The notes: generated by a model from the sequence alone, not told the origin. DNA of 43,601 nucleotides from CAZFQG01 sp964520785 (GCA_964520785.1 CAZFQG010000028.1:1-43601), one strand, 5' to 3'; shown: positions 1 to 9,268, numbered from the stretch's first letter. Program-made: numbers and translations.

Positions 1-2
1 GG

Positions 3-518
3 TACCTCTTCAAGGAGTTTACGAACGGCATTTCCGGCCTGTGGCTGCCGCACTTCTCCGACGCCACGAACGCGGTTCTCGGGTCGACGTATCCCCGCTC
101 GGCGGTGACGCTCGGCGGTACGTACGTGTGGAAGGAGGACCGCGAACACTGCGACACCTACCGGACGCTGCTCGATTTCCCCGAAGACTTTCTCATGTGC
201 TGGGGCTTCGCGTTGGGGAACGAGTCCGGCCGGTACTGGACGATCCACGGAACGAAGGGAACGCTCGACGCGCTCGGCGGCAAACTCCTCCGCGACGGGG
301 GTAAGGACACGGCCATCGAAGACCGCGCGATCGAGCCCTTCGCGAACGAGTCGCACATGGCGAACTGGCTCGATTGCATTCGTTCGCGGAAGACGCCCAA
401 CGCGCCCGTCGAAACGGGCCACCAGCATTCGATCACGGCGATCATGGCGGCAAACGCCCTGCACACGGGTCAACGCCAGGTGTACGACCGGGAATCGCGG
501 ACCGTCCGAGCCGGGTGA
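3..518 (+). CDS. Gfo/Idh/MocA family oxidoreductase, C-terminal part (5' end outside window)
   Basis: The open frame enters from the left edge at base 3 and ends at the TGA at 516-518, giving about 171 residues of a C-terminal half. Readable text such as FKEFTNGISG, WKEDREHCDTYRTL and WTIHGTKGTLDAL, followed by the late segment MANWLDCIRSRKTPNAPVE, is the typical end of NAD(P)-dependent Gfo/Idh/MocA sugar oxidoreductases of planctomycetes. The Rossmann domain with the cofactor-binding GxGxxG motif and the catalytic EKP segment lie outside the window, so substrate and localisation cannot be read. A sugar isomerase-like gene follows 80 bases downstream on the same strand, so the two probably form a sugar-catabolic unit. 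Family assignment is firm; substrate unknown. Confidence 0.85.
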   Translation, partial: YLFKEFTNGISGLWLPHFSDATNAVLGSTYPRSAVTLGGTYVWKEDREHCDTYRTLLDFPEDFLMCWGFALGNESGRYWTIHGTKGTLDALGGKLLRDGGKDTAIEDRAIEPFANESHMANWLDCIRSRKTPNAPVETGHQHSITAIMAANALHTGQRQVYDRESRTVRAG

Positions 519-598
519 ATCACGGGTACATCGAAAACGAACGGAACTGCCACCGCGGGCATCACGATCAGAAGAGGAAGAAGGGAGAAAATAGTACC

Positions 599-1555
599 AT
601 GAACGAATCGAAAGTGGAAACTCGACCGTCACGACGCGGTTTTTTGAAGCATTCCGCGGGGGTCGCCGCCCTGCCGCTGTTGGCCGCGGCGGCCGCCGGG
701 GAGGAGAAACCCCAGACAGCGTCGACGAAGCCGACCATCGGCATCGCGACGTTCGGTTTCGGCGATTTCACGAACGCCGCCTTGGCGGAGGAACTGGCCG
801 ACGCCGGAATTCTCACGGTTCAGCTCTTCTTGAGCCAGTCGGACAGCAATTACTGGCGTTACAACGGACGGTCGGACTTAGCGGGATTGTCGGACGAGCG
901 GTGCAAGGAGATCGCCGCGGCGTACACGTCGCGCGGAATCACGATTCACAGCATGGGCGTTTACACCAATCTGATCCATCCCGATCCGAACGAGTGGAAG
1001 GCGAATCTCGACTACTTCGAGCGAATGATGGAGGTCGGCCGGGCGATGGGGGTGAGTACCTTCATCACCGAGGCGGGACATTACCACCCGGAGGAGGGCG
1101 GCTCTTCGGTCGCCTATCACTTTCTGGATGACGTGTGGACGCGGATGATCACCGTCGGCAAGGAACTGGCCAAGCGGGCGGACGCCCACGAGGCGAGGGT
1201 GCTCTGCGAGCCGTATTTTGGAGGGTTTCTCGCCAGCGCCAAGCGGACGCGGCTGTTCCTGGAAGAGATCGGCTCGGACCGGGTCCGGGCTCTGTTGGAC
1301 CCCGCGAATCTGCTCGAAGTGAACGACCTGGAGGAGATGTTCGATTAACTCGGTCCGTGGATTGAATGCCTGCACGCGAAGGATCGGAAGCTTCACGCCG
1401 TCGGCGGAGTCGCTGCCGGGAAGGGGGACCTCGACTACGCCGCGTTCGTCCGGTTGGCCGGCGACCGCACCCCCCACGCCCCCTTTATTCTCGAATACGT
1501 CGACCGGAACACCTACCGCGACGCGCTTGCGCATTTGAAGCGGCACCTCGCATAG
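599..1555 (+). pseudogene. Sugar phosphate isomerase/epimerase (AP endonuclease 2-type TIM barrel), split by in-frame TAA
   Basis: The ATG at 599 begins a protein with a twin-arginine-like leader (RRGFLKHSAG, then a hydrophobic Ala/Leu stretch), followed by a xylose isomerase-like TIM barrel: an N-terminal GIATFGFGDF strand, TFITEAGHYHPEEGG in the middle, and VLCEPYFGGF and LLDPANLLEVNDLEEMF near the end. The frame meets TAA at 1346-1348 (249 residues). Beyond it the same frame stays open for 68 more codons to TAG at 1553-1555 and still reads as the family's C-terminus (WIECLHAKDRKLHAVGG, then PFILEYVDRNTYRDALAHL). The ancestral protein was therefore about 318 residues. The stop removes the last strands and helices of the barrel, including the HAKD segment that helps bind metal or substrate. 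Either the gene is dead or the base is an assembly error. An annotation pipeline would call 599-1348 as a CDS. Confidence 0.8.
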
Positions 1556-1569
1556 GGGCAGGCCTTGTG

Positions 1570-1597
1570 CCCGCCCTGCACGTTTTGAACGGGCGGG
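1570..1597. terminator. Inverted repeat between convergent genes, possible bidirectional terminator
   Basis: CCCGCCC at 1570-1576 pairs with GGGCGGG at 1591-1597 around a 14-base spacer. It sits exactly between the end of the isomerase (1555) and the stop of the minus-strand chemoreceptor (1600). There is no T-run on either side, so it may work as a weak terminator or only protect mRNA ends. Confidence 0.4.
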
Positions 1598-1599
1598 TC

Positions 1600-3342
1600 C
1601 TATTCCGTCCGGAACTTCTCGACGGTTTCCTGGAGGTGCGCGGCCTGCTGTCCGAGTTCCTGGCTGCTGGCGGCCATCTGTTCGCTTCCGGCGGCCGATT
1701 GTTCGGTTACGTCGGCGATATCCCCAACGGCCAGGCTGATTTCCTTGGCGTTGTTCGCCTGTTCGACGGCCGCCTTGGCGATGTCGCTGATTTTGGCGGC
1801 CGTGGCGTTGACTCCGTCAATGATCTCGCGGAGCGACCTGCCGGTTTCGTTGCTCAGCTCGGAACCTTCCTCGACTCGGTGGGTCGATTCGGCGATGAGA
1901 TTCGAAATCTCTCCGGCCGCTTCGTTGGCCCTTTCGGCCAGCTTGCGGACTTCATCCGCGACGACGGCGAAACCCATTCCATGCTCTCCGGCACGGGCCG
2001 CCTCGATTGCCGCGTTCAGGGCGAGCAGGTTCGTCTGATCGGCGATTTCCGAGATGACGGCGATGATCTCGCCGATCTTCCGCGCGCTGCCGCGGATGAG
2101 GTTCATCGCGTCGATCGACTTCGAGACGGTCACCCCCCCTTTTTCCGCCGTCTTTTTGGCGTTGTCCGCCAACTCGTCGGCCGAGAGGGCTCTTTCCTTC
2201 ACGCGTTCGATGGAAGCGACCAGCTCCTCGATGGAGGCGCTAAGCTGCTCGGTGCTGGAACTCTGCGTTTGAACGCCGTGTGCCAGGGCGTTGGAACTCT
2301 CCGCGATGACGCGGGAACCCTCGTTGAACTGGTCGGCGCTTTGGAGAATGGCGCGGATCATCTCGCGAAGATTGGAGAGCGCGCGGTTGATCTCGGCGGC
2401 CAGATTCACGAAGGTCGCGGCGACCTCGGTGATTTCGTCGTCGTATGCGCCCACCTGGTAGTCCTTGGTCAGGTCTCCTTTGGCTACCCCAGCGAGAACC
2501 TCCGAGAGCTTCGCGACCTCGCGTTTCTGGAAATCGGCGATCCTCCGCTCTTTCTCCCGGGCCTTTTGAATGTCCGTAATGTCGACGAGGCACTCCAATA
2601 CGCCGACGATCTCGTCGTCGGCGCCGCGCAGCGGAGTGGCGGAATAGCGGACCGCGATCGGCTCCCTTCCCTCGGGGCGGGCCGCCGTCTCCCCGACGCA
2701 GGTGATTCCTTCCTTGAGCGCGCGGCGCCCCGGGCAACTGCCGTTTTGGCAATCCGGGGTTTGCAGTAGATCACAGCAGTTTCGACCGATGCAGTCTTCT
2801 TCGGGAATCCCGGTTAGGGCGGCCCCGGCACGGTTGATCGACAGAATCCTCAGCTCGGTATCCATCTGGATGATGGGCGTGGGGAGTTCCATGATCTGCC
2901 GGCGGTACCGTTCCATCTCTCTCTCCCGGCGCCGCGATTCCTTGGTCAGCCGCGAAAGATCGGCGAGGATCGCGTCGATTTCGTCGTCTCGCCTGCCCGT
3001 GAGCGATCCCGCCCGCGGACGTTTCGTTCCCGCCTTGACCTTTCCCAATCGTTTCACCCCGTACTGCTCGGCGGCCCGTCGCACGGCCTCGGTACCCAAC
3101 GCCAGCCGGGAGGACAGCAGTTTCGTCGTCCATGTAGCCAGGATACAAACGAGGATGACGCCGAATCCGTTCAACAGCAATAATTCCCTTTGGAGCGTCC
3201 CCTGTAGCCGCCCCGCGTCGTCGGCGTCTTCCGTCACGAGATTGCCGACAAAAGCCACGTTACCTACGGTCAATAGGACGCACAGAATGACGGCCGCCGC
3301 CCAGGCGATCGTCATTCTCTGAACCAGGGTGGTCTTCTTCAC
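1600..3342 (-). CDS. Methyl-accepting chemotaxis protein with cysteine-rich PAS domain
   Basis: I chose the GTG at 3342 as start because AAGGAG lies nine bases upstream and the text before it has no coding character. The 580-residue protein has two membrane segments (about residues 11-33 and 56-74) separated by only about 20 residues, so there is no real periplasmic sensor domain. A coiled stretch follows, then a PAS domain (about 130-250) carrying a cluster of cysteines (DCIGRNCC, DCQNGSCPGR, GITC), then a HAMP-like region (LAGVAKGDLTKDY) and the cytoplasmic signalling hairpin, whose tip contains DQTNLLALNAAIEAARAGE. It should pass an intracellular cue, plausibly redox or metal sensed by the PAS cysteines, to CheA/CheW. 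No che genes are nearby. Motility, pili or another output could be controlled. Confidence 0.9.
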   Translation of the reverse strand: MKKTTLVQRMTIAWAAAVILCVLLTVGNVAFVGNLVTEDADDAGRLQGTLQRELLLLNGFGVILVCILATWTTKLLSSRLALGTEAVRRAAEQYGVKRLGKVKAGTKRPRAGSLTGRRDDEIDAILADLSRLTKESRRREREMERYRRQIMELPTPIIQMDTELRILSINRAGAALTGIPEEDCIGRNCCDLLQTPDCQNGSCPGRRALKEGITCVGETAARPEGREPIAVRYSATPLRGADDEIVGVLECLVDITDIQKAREKERRIADFQKREVAKLSEVLAGVAKGDLTKDYQVGAYDDEITEVAATFVNLAAEINRALSNLREMIRAILQSADQFNEGSRVIAESSNALAHGVQTQSSSTEQLSASIEELVASIERVKERALSADELADNAKKTAEKGGVTVSKSIDAMNLIRGSARKIGEIIAVISEIADQTNLLALNAAIEAARAGEHGMGFAVVADEVRKLAERANEAAGEISNLIAESTHRVEEGSELSNETGRSLREIIDGVNATAAKISDIAKAAVEQANNAKEISLAVGDIADVTEQSAAGSEQMAASSQELGQQAAHLQETVEKFRTE

Positions 3343-3713
3343 GACGGAATTCTCCTTGCTGTGAATTGGGAGATTGGGACACTTCGAGGACGAAAAAAAC
3401 ACCGACCGGCGGAACGAGCGACTCCTATCGATGAGACTACCACCGGCGAATCGGTGCGCGGCTGGAAATGGGCCGGCGGAACGGTCGCCTTCTCGGAGGA
3501 GGTACCCGGGGCTCCGCGTCCCCGCTCGTCTCCCAGAATATACGTCGTGCCCCGCGACGCGGCCGCCGGAGAACAAGCGGCTTTTCTCGCCGGATAAGCC
3601 CCATTGCCAGGCCGACCGGACCACTCGGCGCAACCCATACGGACGTAACCGAGCGCGCACGTTGACCCGTCCATCGGTTCAGCGGCCGATCCCGCAATAT
3701 CCGGGCGACCCCG
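3343..3713. other. Intergenic region upstream of the chemoreceptor
   Basis: These 371 bases separate the chemoreceptor start from the EF-hand gene stop, both on the minus strand. Open frames here lack a ribosome site and recognisable protein text. The only assigned element is the AAGGAG ribosome site at the right-hand side of 3342. I could not pick a convincing promoter. Confidence 0.5.
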
Positions 3714-4670
3714 CTATTCCCGTTGCCGGGATCGACCCTCCCGGCGGCCCGATCCGCGCCGGCGTTCGGCCGACGAATCCCGCGACGGCGCGGATTGTCC
3801 GTCCGCGCCGGACCGATCCGATCCGGAAGCCGGCGAGTCGGGGTTGTCCCCATCGTCCGTCTCCGACTCCGGCGAAGCATCCGCCTCACTCCGTTCCGCC
3901 TCTCCTTCTTCCGGCGGGGACGGCGAAATCGCGGTGCGCGCGGCGGAACGCCTCCGCGACTCAGACACCCGTGGGCCAAGGAGTTCTCTCGGAGTGATAT
4001 AACCGTCTCCATCCTTATCCATGCCCTGGAATTCGGCGATCTCGGTCTTCGTCGCGTTCGGCGCGTACTCGGCCATGGACACTTGTCCATCGCCGTCGGC
4101 GTCTCTCGCGTGAAACCACGAGGGCAGGCTGCCGCGCGGCCGTCGAACGTGGAATCGCTTCCCCTCCGCGGCCTCGGAAGTGTCTTCTTGCCGCTGGAAA
4201 AAAGATTCCTCCGAAATCGGCGTCGAAGAATCCGGCGGAATCGCTCCATCCTCCTCCGCCAAAGTTGCCGGATTCAAGATTACGGGACCACCTATCCCTT
4301 CTTCTTCCTCCGAAAGAAAAAGAAGGCGTATCTTCCGCCGTTTCCCATAGTTGGCCACATATTGCGCAAACTCGCTAATTTCCAGAACCCCGTCCGAGTT
4401 CAAGTCGGCCGCCTGCGGATTCCCTCTCATGGCTTCCATTTCAGCGGCGCTGAGCCTCTCATCGCCATCCCGGTCGTAGTTCGAGACGATTCGCCTGGCA
4501 TAGCGGAGGAGTTTCGCGGAAACTGGGGCATTTGGGGCTGACAGAGATGGAACGAGTGGACTGGCACCGCCCGTGGAGCTCCCCACCTGGCAAAAAACCT
4601 CGGAGGCGAGGAGCAAAACCACCGCGAAAGTGACAAACCCGAGCAAAATAGTACTGTAAAGGCGTTTCAT
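3714..4670 (-). CDS. Secreted EF-hand (calmodulin-like calcium-binding) protein
   Basis: The ATG at 4670 is preceded by GAGGGG and begins an N-terminal signal segment (MKRLYSTILLGF followed by a hydrophobic run), so I prefer it to the ATG 24 codons upstream, which has a poorer site. The 318-residue protein has four EF-hand loops in two pairs: NYDRDGDERLSAAEM and DLNSDGVLEISEF near residues 64-101, and DADGDGQVSMAEY and DKDGDGYITPREL near residues 190-227. Each keeps the D-x-D/N-x-D-G pattern and a closing Glu. The rest is low-complexity: a Glu-rich linker and a Ser/Glu/Asp/Arg-rich tail of about 80 residues, probably disordered. Proteins like this are common in planctomycetes and presumably bind Ca2+ outside the cytoplasm. 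No partner is evident. Confidence 0.85.
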   Translation of the reverse strand: MKRLYSTILLGFVTFAVVLLLASEVFCQVGSSTGGASPLVPSLSAPNAPVSAKLLRYARRIVSNYDRDGDERLSAAEMEAMRGNPQAADLNSDGVLEISEFAQYVANYGKRRKIRLLFLSEEEEGIGGPVILNPATLAEEDGAIPPDSSTPISEESFFQRQEDTSEAAEGKRFHVRRPRGSLPSWFHARDADGDGQVSMAEYAPNATKTEIAEFQGMDKDGDGYITPRELLGPRVSESRRRSAARTAISPSPPEEGEAERSEADASPESETDDGDNPDSPASGSDRSGADGQSAPSRDSSAERRRGSGRREGRSRQRE

Positions 4671-4999
4671 GCCCCTCGATATAACACCGCTCTCGGTCAG
4701 TTCTTTGTCAGGAATTATGCCGAATTTCTTCTTGTTTCTCATGGTTCGATGGTCCTCCCGCCGGCCTGGGGTTGACCGGAAAACTTGGCTCCTCTAGAAT
4801 CAGGACTGTGAGGGTTGATGACCACTTATTATTATAATCGATTTTTGCTACGGTTGTTGACCCCTACCTGTTTTCCCGCCGAACATTCCCACCCCAACAT
4901 CGACAATCGCGTCTTATTGGTGCCGGAGCAGCGGTAGTGCTCCCCGGTCGCTTGGCGCCGCGGGATTGTCGACTCAAACCGAATGGACGTGGAGTAGCC

Positions 5000-6697
5000 A
5001 TGATTCTCGCCAGAAGCGCGCATCGCCGCGTCGGACTTGACATGCGTCAAATGCGACTCGCCCGCGAAGCGCAAGAAAATGACGGGCATCTCGGGCGGAT
5101 TGCCCCTGAATTGGGATGCGCAACCGAAGAGGAAGCTCTTCAGGCCGTCGGTCGCGCTTTGGGTCTGGGCTCCGTGGATTTGACGACGGTCGAAATCGAC
5201 CCTCGTGTATTGGAGAAGTTCCCGGTAAAGCTGATTCATCGCCACGGGATATTCCCGCTGTCGGAGACCGATCAGCTAATCACCATCGCGTTGGGCGACC
5301 CGTTCGACGTTCATGCCGTCGACGCGGTCAGCGCGGCGACGGGCAAGGCGGTGGAGGCCGCACTGGCGATCCCCTCGGAGCTGGCCAAACTCATCAAACG
5401 GCACCTGGGCGTCGGTTCCGAGACGGTCGTCGGCCTGCTGGCCGCGGATGAAGAGCGGCGCGACGGCGTCGAAATTCTCGACGAGGTTGAATGGGACGAT
5501 TCCGAAGCGGCGGAAGCCGCGCAGCAGGCGTCGGTCGTCCGGCTGGTCAACGAGATTCTGGAGGAAGCGGTCGAAGCCCGCGCGAGCGATATTCACATGG
5601 AAGCCCAGGCCGCGGGAATGAAGGTCCGGTACCGGATCGACGGCGTCCTGCAGCAGCAGCCCATCCCCCCGGAACTGAACCGTTTTCAAAACGCGATCAT
5701 CAGCCGCCTGAAGATCATGGCGCGGTTGAACATCGCCGAAAAGCGCGTCCCGCAAGACGGTCGCATCAAATTGAAAATCCGCGGGCGAGAGGTGGATATC
5801 CGCGTTTCCATCATCCCGATGCTGCACGGCGAGGGAATCGTCATGCGTATCCTGGACAAGGACCGCCTGAATTTCTCTCTCCGCGGTATCGGCATGGACG
5901 AGGAGACCTACGCCGATTTCCGCGAGTTGATCAAGCTGCCGCACGGCATCCTTCTCGTTACCGGTCCGACCGGTTCGGGAAAGACGACGACGTTGTACAG
6001 CGCGCTCAACGAAATCAAGAATGAGACGACCAAGATCATTACGACCGAAGACCCGATCGAGTACCAACTCGACGGGATCAACCAGATTCAGGTTCACGCG
6101 AAAGTCGGCCTGACTTTCGCCGCGAGCCTCCGCGCCATTCTGCGGCACGACCCCGACGTCTGCCTCGTCGGTGAAATCCGCGACCTGGAGACGGCCGAGA
6201 ACGCGGTTCAGGCGGCGCTGACCGGGCACCTCGTTTTCAGCACGTTGCACACGAACGACGCCTCCAGCGCGTTCATGCGACTGATCGACATGGGGGTCGA
6301 GCCGTTTCTCATCGCCAGTACCGTCGAGGGCGTCATGGCCCAGAGACTCGTCAGAACGCTTTGCAAGGAGTGCCGCGAGCCCTATGTTCCCGGCCGCGAC
6401 GAAGTACCGCGCGATTTCCCCTGGGACGCCCTCCGAGAAAACGGAAACCGCATTTACCGGCCGGTCGGGTGCCGCGAGTGCCGCCACACGGGATATGCCG
6501 GCCGGTTGGGAATTTACGAACTGGTCGTCGCCAACGACGAACTCAGGCAACTGGCCACCGAACGGGTCAGCTCCACGGAAATCAAAAAGGCCGCGCTGAA
6601 GGCGGGAATGCGGACGCTTCGCCAGGATGCCTGGCGGAAGGTGCTTTGGGGAAACACCAGCGTGGAAGAGTTGTTGCGCGTGACCAAGGCCGACTGA
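5000..6697 (+). CDS. gspE: Type II secretion / type IV pilus assembly ATPase, GspE/PilB family
   Basis: This is the cytoplasmic hexameric ATPase that powers pseudopilus assembly at the inner membrane. The start at 5000 has GGAG five bases upstream. The 565-residue protein shows the N-terminal MshEN-like region (LAREAQENDGHLGRIAPELG and following), then the ATPase core: Walker A GPTGSGKT at residues 322-329, an Asp-box TTEDPIEYQLDGINQIQV, Walker B DVCLVGEIRDLETA and His-box GHLVFSTLHTNDA. A zinc-binding four-cysteine motif is intact (C455/C458 and C491/C494). It is first in a run gspE-gspF-gspG-gspH, 19 bases ahead of gspF. No secretin (GspD), GspC or GspL/M genes are in the window, so the remaining parts must lie elsewhere. 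PilB is an alternative, but the GspG neighbour favours a type II secretion-like system. Confidence 0.95.
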   Translation: MILARSAHRRVGLDMRQMRLAREAQENDGHLGRIAPELGCATEEEALQAVGRALGLGSVDLTTVEIDPRVLEKFPVKLIHRHGIFPLSETDQLITIALGDPFDVHAVDAVSAATGKAVEAALAIPSELAKLIKRHLGVGSETVVGLLAADEERRDGVEILDEVEWDDSEAAEAAQQASVVRLVNEILEEAVEARASDIHMEAQAAGMKVRYRIDGVLQQQPIPPELNRFQNAIISRLKIMARLNIAEKRVPQDGRIKLKIRGREVDIRVSIIPMLHGEGIVMRILDKDRLNFSLRGIGMDEETYADFRELIKLPHGILLVTGPTGSGKTTTLYSALNEIKNETTKIITTEDPIEYQLDGINQIQVHAKVGLTFAASLRAILRHDPDVCLVGEIRDLETAENAVQAALTGHLVFSTLHTNDASSAFMRLIDMGVEPFLIASTVEGVMAQRLVRTLCKECREPYVPGRDEVPRDFPWDALRENGNRIYRPVGCRECRHTGYAGRLGIYELVVANDELRQLATERVSSTEIKKAALKAGMRTLRQDAWRKVLWGNTSVEELLRVTKAD

Positions 6698-6716
6698 ACG
6701 CCGCGAAGACCGAGCC

Positions 6717-7928
6717 ATGCCTCAATATGCGTATACCGCGCGTACCGCGAACGGCCAAGACGTCATCGGAACGATGACCGCCGGCAGTAAGCGGGAAATG
6801 CTCGAAGCGCTGGCGGAGAAGAAGTTGTTCCCGATCCGCGTCGACGCCGCGGACGCGAAACGCGGTTGGTTCGGCGCCGGCGCTCGGGTCAGCCCGGCCC
6901 TGGTCGCGATGACGCTCAGCCAGTTGGCCGATCTGCTGCAAAACGGCGTGCCCCTGCTCAGGGCGATCCGTTTGCTGGCCGATCAGGCGACGAACCCGAG
7001 GCTCAGCGAAATACTCGAGGATATCTGCGCAAAGGTCACCGAAGGGACGTCGCTGGACGTCGCGATGGCGGAGCACCCGCGGATTTTCAATGACTTGGCG
7101 ATCAGCATGGTCCGGGCGGGGTCCGAAGGCGCGTTTTTGGAAGATGCGCTGAAGCGCATCGCGGATTTCATGGAACTTCAGGAAGAGCTGAAATCGCGGT
7201 TGAGGGGAGCGATGTTCTACCCGGCGTTTTTGGCCCTGTTGGGAACCGTCGTGACGACCACCCTGATCGTGTTTTTCGTGCCGAAGTTCTCGGAGCTTTT
7301 CGAACGCCTCGAGCAGGACGGCGGCGGCCTTCCCCTGGCCACGGTTCTCCTGCTTGGAATGAGCGACTTCCTCGGGCGGTTCGGCCTGTTCGTTCTCGGC
7401 GCGTTGGGGGGGCTGATTTGGTGGTTGAAGCGATTTTTCGCCGGCGCGCGCGGCCGCCGCGTCCTCGACCGCTGGAAACTGAAATTACCGGTCCTCGGCC
7501 CGATCTTCGCGAACACGGCCATTTCGCGGTTTTGCCGCGTCTTCGGCACGCTCTTGAAGAACGGTGTCCCGATGCTGAAGTCGCTGGAGATCAGTAGTAC
7601 CTCCACCGGCAACGTCATTTTGACGGAGGCGGTGCGGCAAGCCTCCGAAAACGTCTCCTCCGGCGAGACGCTGGCAAGACCGCTGGCCGCGTGCGGTCTT
7701 TTCCCGCGTTCGATCATGGCGATGATCACCGTGGCCGAGGAATCCAACAACCTGGAAAACGTCCTGGTTTCCATCGCCGACGGCTTGGACCGCCAGATGG
7801 AACGGCATCTCGACCTGATGGTCCGGATGGTCGAACCGATCATGCTTCTCTTGATGGGATGCGGAATCGGTTTCGTCATGGTGGCCCTGTTGCTGCCGGT
7901 ATTCGAAATGAGTAACGCGATGAGCTGA
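6717..7928 (+). CDS. gspF: Type II secretion inner-membrane platform protein GspF
   Basis: This is the polytopic platform protein that couples the GspE ATPase to pseudopilin assembly. The 403 residues match the family length. The N-terminus MPQYAYTARTANGQDVIGTM is the standard GspF/PilC opening. There are two copies of the T2SSF domain (about residues 65-190 and 270-390), each with hallmark text (LADLLQNGVPLLRAIRLLAD; FGTLLKNGVPMLKSLEI), and membrane spans near residues 165-190, 215-235 and the C-terminus (IMLLLMGCGIGFVMVALLLP). It follows gspE directly. Its terminal TGA shares one base with an ATG at 7928, but the gspG start I prefer is 86 bases further on. Confidence 0.95.
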   Translation: MPQYAYTARTANGQDVIGTMTAGSKREMLEALAEKKLFPIRVDAADAKRGWFGAGARVSPALVAMTLSQLADLLQNGVPLLRAIRLLADQATNPRLSEILEDICAKVTEGTSLDVAMAEHPRIFNDLAISMVRAGSEGAFLEDALKRIADFMELQEELKSRLRGAMFYPAFLALLGTVVTTTLIVFFVPKFSELFERLEQDGGGLPLATVLLLGMSDFLGRFGLFVLGALGGLIWWLKRFFAGARGRRVLDRWKLKLPVLGPIFANTAISRFCRVFGTLLKNGVPMLKSLEISSTSTGNVILTEAVRQASENVSSGETLARPLAACGLFPRSIMAMITVAEESNNLENVLVSIADGLDRQMERHLDLMVRMVEPIMLLLMGCGIGFVMVALLLPVFEMSNAMS

Positions 7929-8014
7929 TGCCGCGGAGTCGGCGGCTCGCACGGTATGAAAAGGTGATCGCACGAAGTATCTTGAAGAAACGAAAAGACG
8001 CAAAGGAGAGACTA

Positions 8015-8542
8015 ATGCGACGAAATCGTTCACGGAAGGGGCGCAAGGGCTTTACCCTGGTGGAAGTCCTCGTAGTCATGGCAATCCTCGTGCTCCTGTT
8101 CGGTCTGGTCGGACCGCGCGTGCTCAATGCGCGGCGCGGCGCCAACGAAAAGGCCGCGGTGACGCAGATCGGGGCGTTCAGGGGCGCGCTCGAACGGTAC
8201 GCCCTCGATATGGCCGATTTCCCAACCACCGAGCAGGGGTTGCTGGCCCTCGTCGAGGAACCCGAAGGAGACGATGAGACGAGTGCCGGAAACTGGAATG
8301 GGCCGTATCTGAGGTCGGACGACATCCCCAAAGACCCCTGGGGAAGTCCTTATCAGTACGAGTACCCGCCGACCCGCGGGACGGGAAAAGACCCCGACAT
8401 CTGGTCCTTCGGGCCGGACAAGGAAGACGATACCGAAGACGATATCGTCAGTTGGAAGAGAAGCGCCGACGAAGAGGGGGCCGATTACGGTATCGATCCC
8501 CAAGAGAACCGTTCTCGCGACCGCGATGATTTCTCCGAGTAA
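8015..8542 (+). CDS. gspG: Major type II secretion pseudopilin GspG
   Basis: This is the main subunit of the pseudopilus. I start at the ATG at 8015, which has AGGAG six bases upstream and gives a short charged leader ending RKGRKG before the processing site G/FTLVEVLVVMAILVLL. The open frame extends 29 codons further to 7928 without a ribosome site. The prepilin peptidase cleavage Gly, the Glu at +5 and the hydrophobic N-terminal helix are all present. The globular part keeps GspG signatures: FPTTEQGLLALVEEP, NWNGPYLRSDDIPKDPWGSP, and a C-terminal acidic WSFGPDKEDDTEDDI, which forms the calcium site in characterised homologues. It has 175 residues and lies in the gspE-F-G-H unit. No prepilin peptidase gene is in the window. 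Confidence 0.95.
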   Translation: MRRNRSRKGRKGFTLVEVLVVMAILVLLFGLVGPRVLNARRGANEKAAVTQIGAFRGALERYALDMADFPTTEQGLLALVEEPEGDDETSAGNWNGPYLRSDDIPKDPWGSPYQYEYPPTRGTGKDPDIWSFGPDKEDDTEDDIVSWKRSADEEGADYGIDPQENRSRDRDDFSE

Positions 8543-8566
8543 CGGCGGAAGTTTTCCGGTTCCACG

Positions 8567-9268
8567 ATGAAGACCCGCCGCGGTTATACGCTGTTGGAAC
8601 TGCTCCTGGTCGTCGCGATTCTCGTCGTGCTGACGGCGGTCGCGTGGCCGGCGCTGCGTTCCCCTTGGGGTCGCGCGCGGATCGAGGAGGCCGGGCACGC
8701 GGTGCGCGTCGCCCTCGCGCGTGTCCGCGTCGAGGCGATTGAATCGGCGATGCCCTACCAATTCCGGTTCCAGCCGGGAACCGGAACGTATGAATACGGA
8801 CCGGCGCCGGCCCTGGGAGGGCGAAACGCCGAAACGGCCCTCGCCGCGTTCGACCCGGACGCGGCGGATTCCGAGTCGGCGGATCCGGAGGACCTCGCCG
8901 TCGAGGAGGACCTTCCGGAGGGAGTCCGCTTCGTCGATCCGGAGTCCGCGGCGCTCCGCGTCGCCGGTTCCGTCGTCTTGGACGCTCCGGCTTACGCGGA
9001 GTCGGCCGCGACGTCCGGCGCGGCCGAATGGTCCGCTCCGATCGTCTTCTACCCGAACGGGCGGTCGCTCTCGGCGCGGCTTACGCTCGTCGCGCCGGAC
9101 GGCCGAATGGTCGACGTCGTCCTCCGCGGGCTGACCGGCACGGCCAAGGTCGGAAAGCCCTATCAGCCCAGGACGGACGAACTCCGCGGGAATCCTGACA
9201 CCTTTCGGAACAACGCGAATGAACCCCTGGAATCGACTCGCGCGAAACCGCCTGAGCCCCAACGCTAG
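8567..9268 (+). CDS. gspH: GspH-like minor pseudopilin (prepilin N-methylation site protein)
   Basis: This 233-residue protein begins MKTRRG/YTLLELLLVVAILVVL, a class III prepilin leader with cleavage after Gly6, followed by a single hydrophobic helix and the GspH/FimT-like pattern RIEEAGHAVRVALARVRVEA, then FRFQPGTGTYEYGP. The C-terminal half is acidic and rich in Ala, Glu and Asp and is not strongly diagnostic. It lies 24 bases after gspG and is presumably a tip or minor subunit of the same pseudopilus. Its last 50 bases overlap the start of murG in another frame, which implies translational coupling. GspI or another minor pseudopilin is the main alternative. Confidence 0.8.
   Translation: MKTRRGYTLLELLLVVAILVVLTAVAWPALRSPWGRARIEEAGHAVRVALARVRVEAIESAMPYQFRFQPGTGTYEYGPAPALGGRNAETALAAFDPDAADSESADPEDLAVEEDLPEGVRFVDPESAALRVAGSVVLDAPAYAESAATSGAAEWSAPIVFYPNGRSLSARLTLVAPDGRMVDVVLRGLTGTAKVGKPYQPRTDELRGNPDTFRNNANEPLESTRAKPPEPQR

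Noticed and set aside
1366..2769. A 467-codon plus-strand frame
   Set aside because: It is antisense to the chemoreceptor, whose domains are unambiguous; the translation is low-complexity.
5276..6718. A 480-codon minus-strand frame
   Set aside because: It is a shadow of gspE; no motif and no ribosome site.
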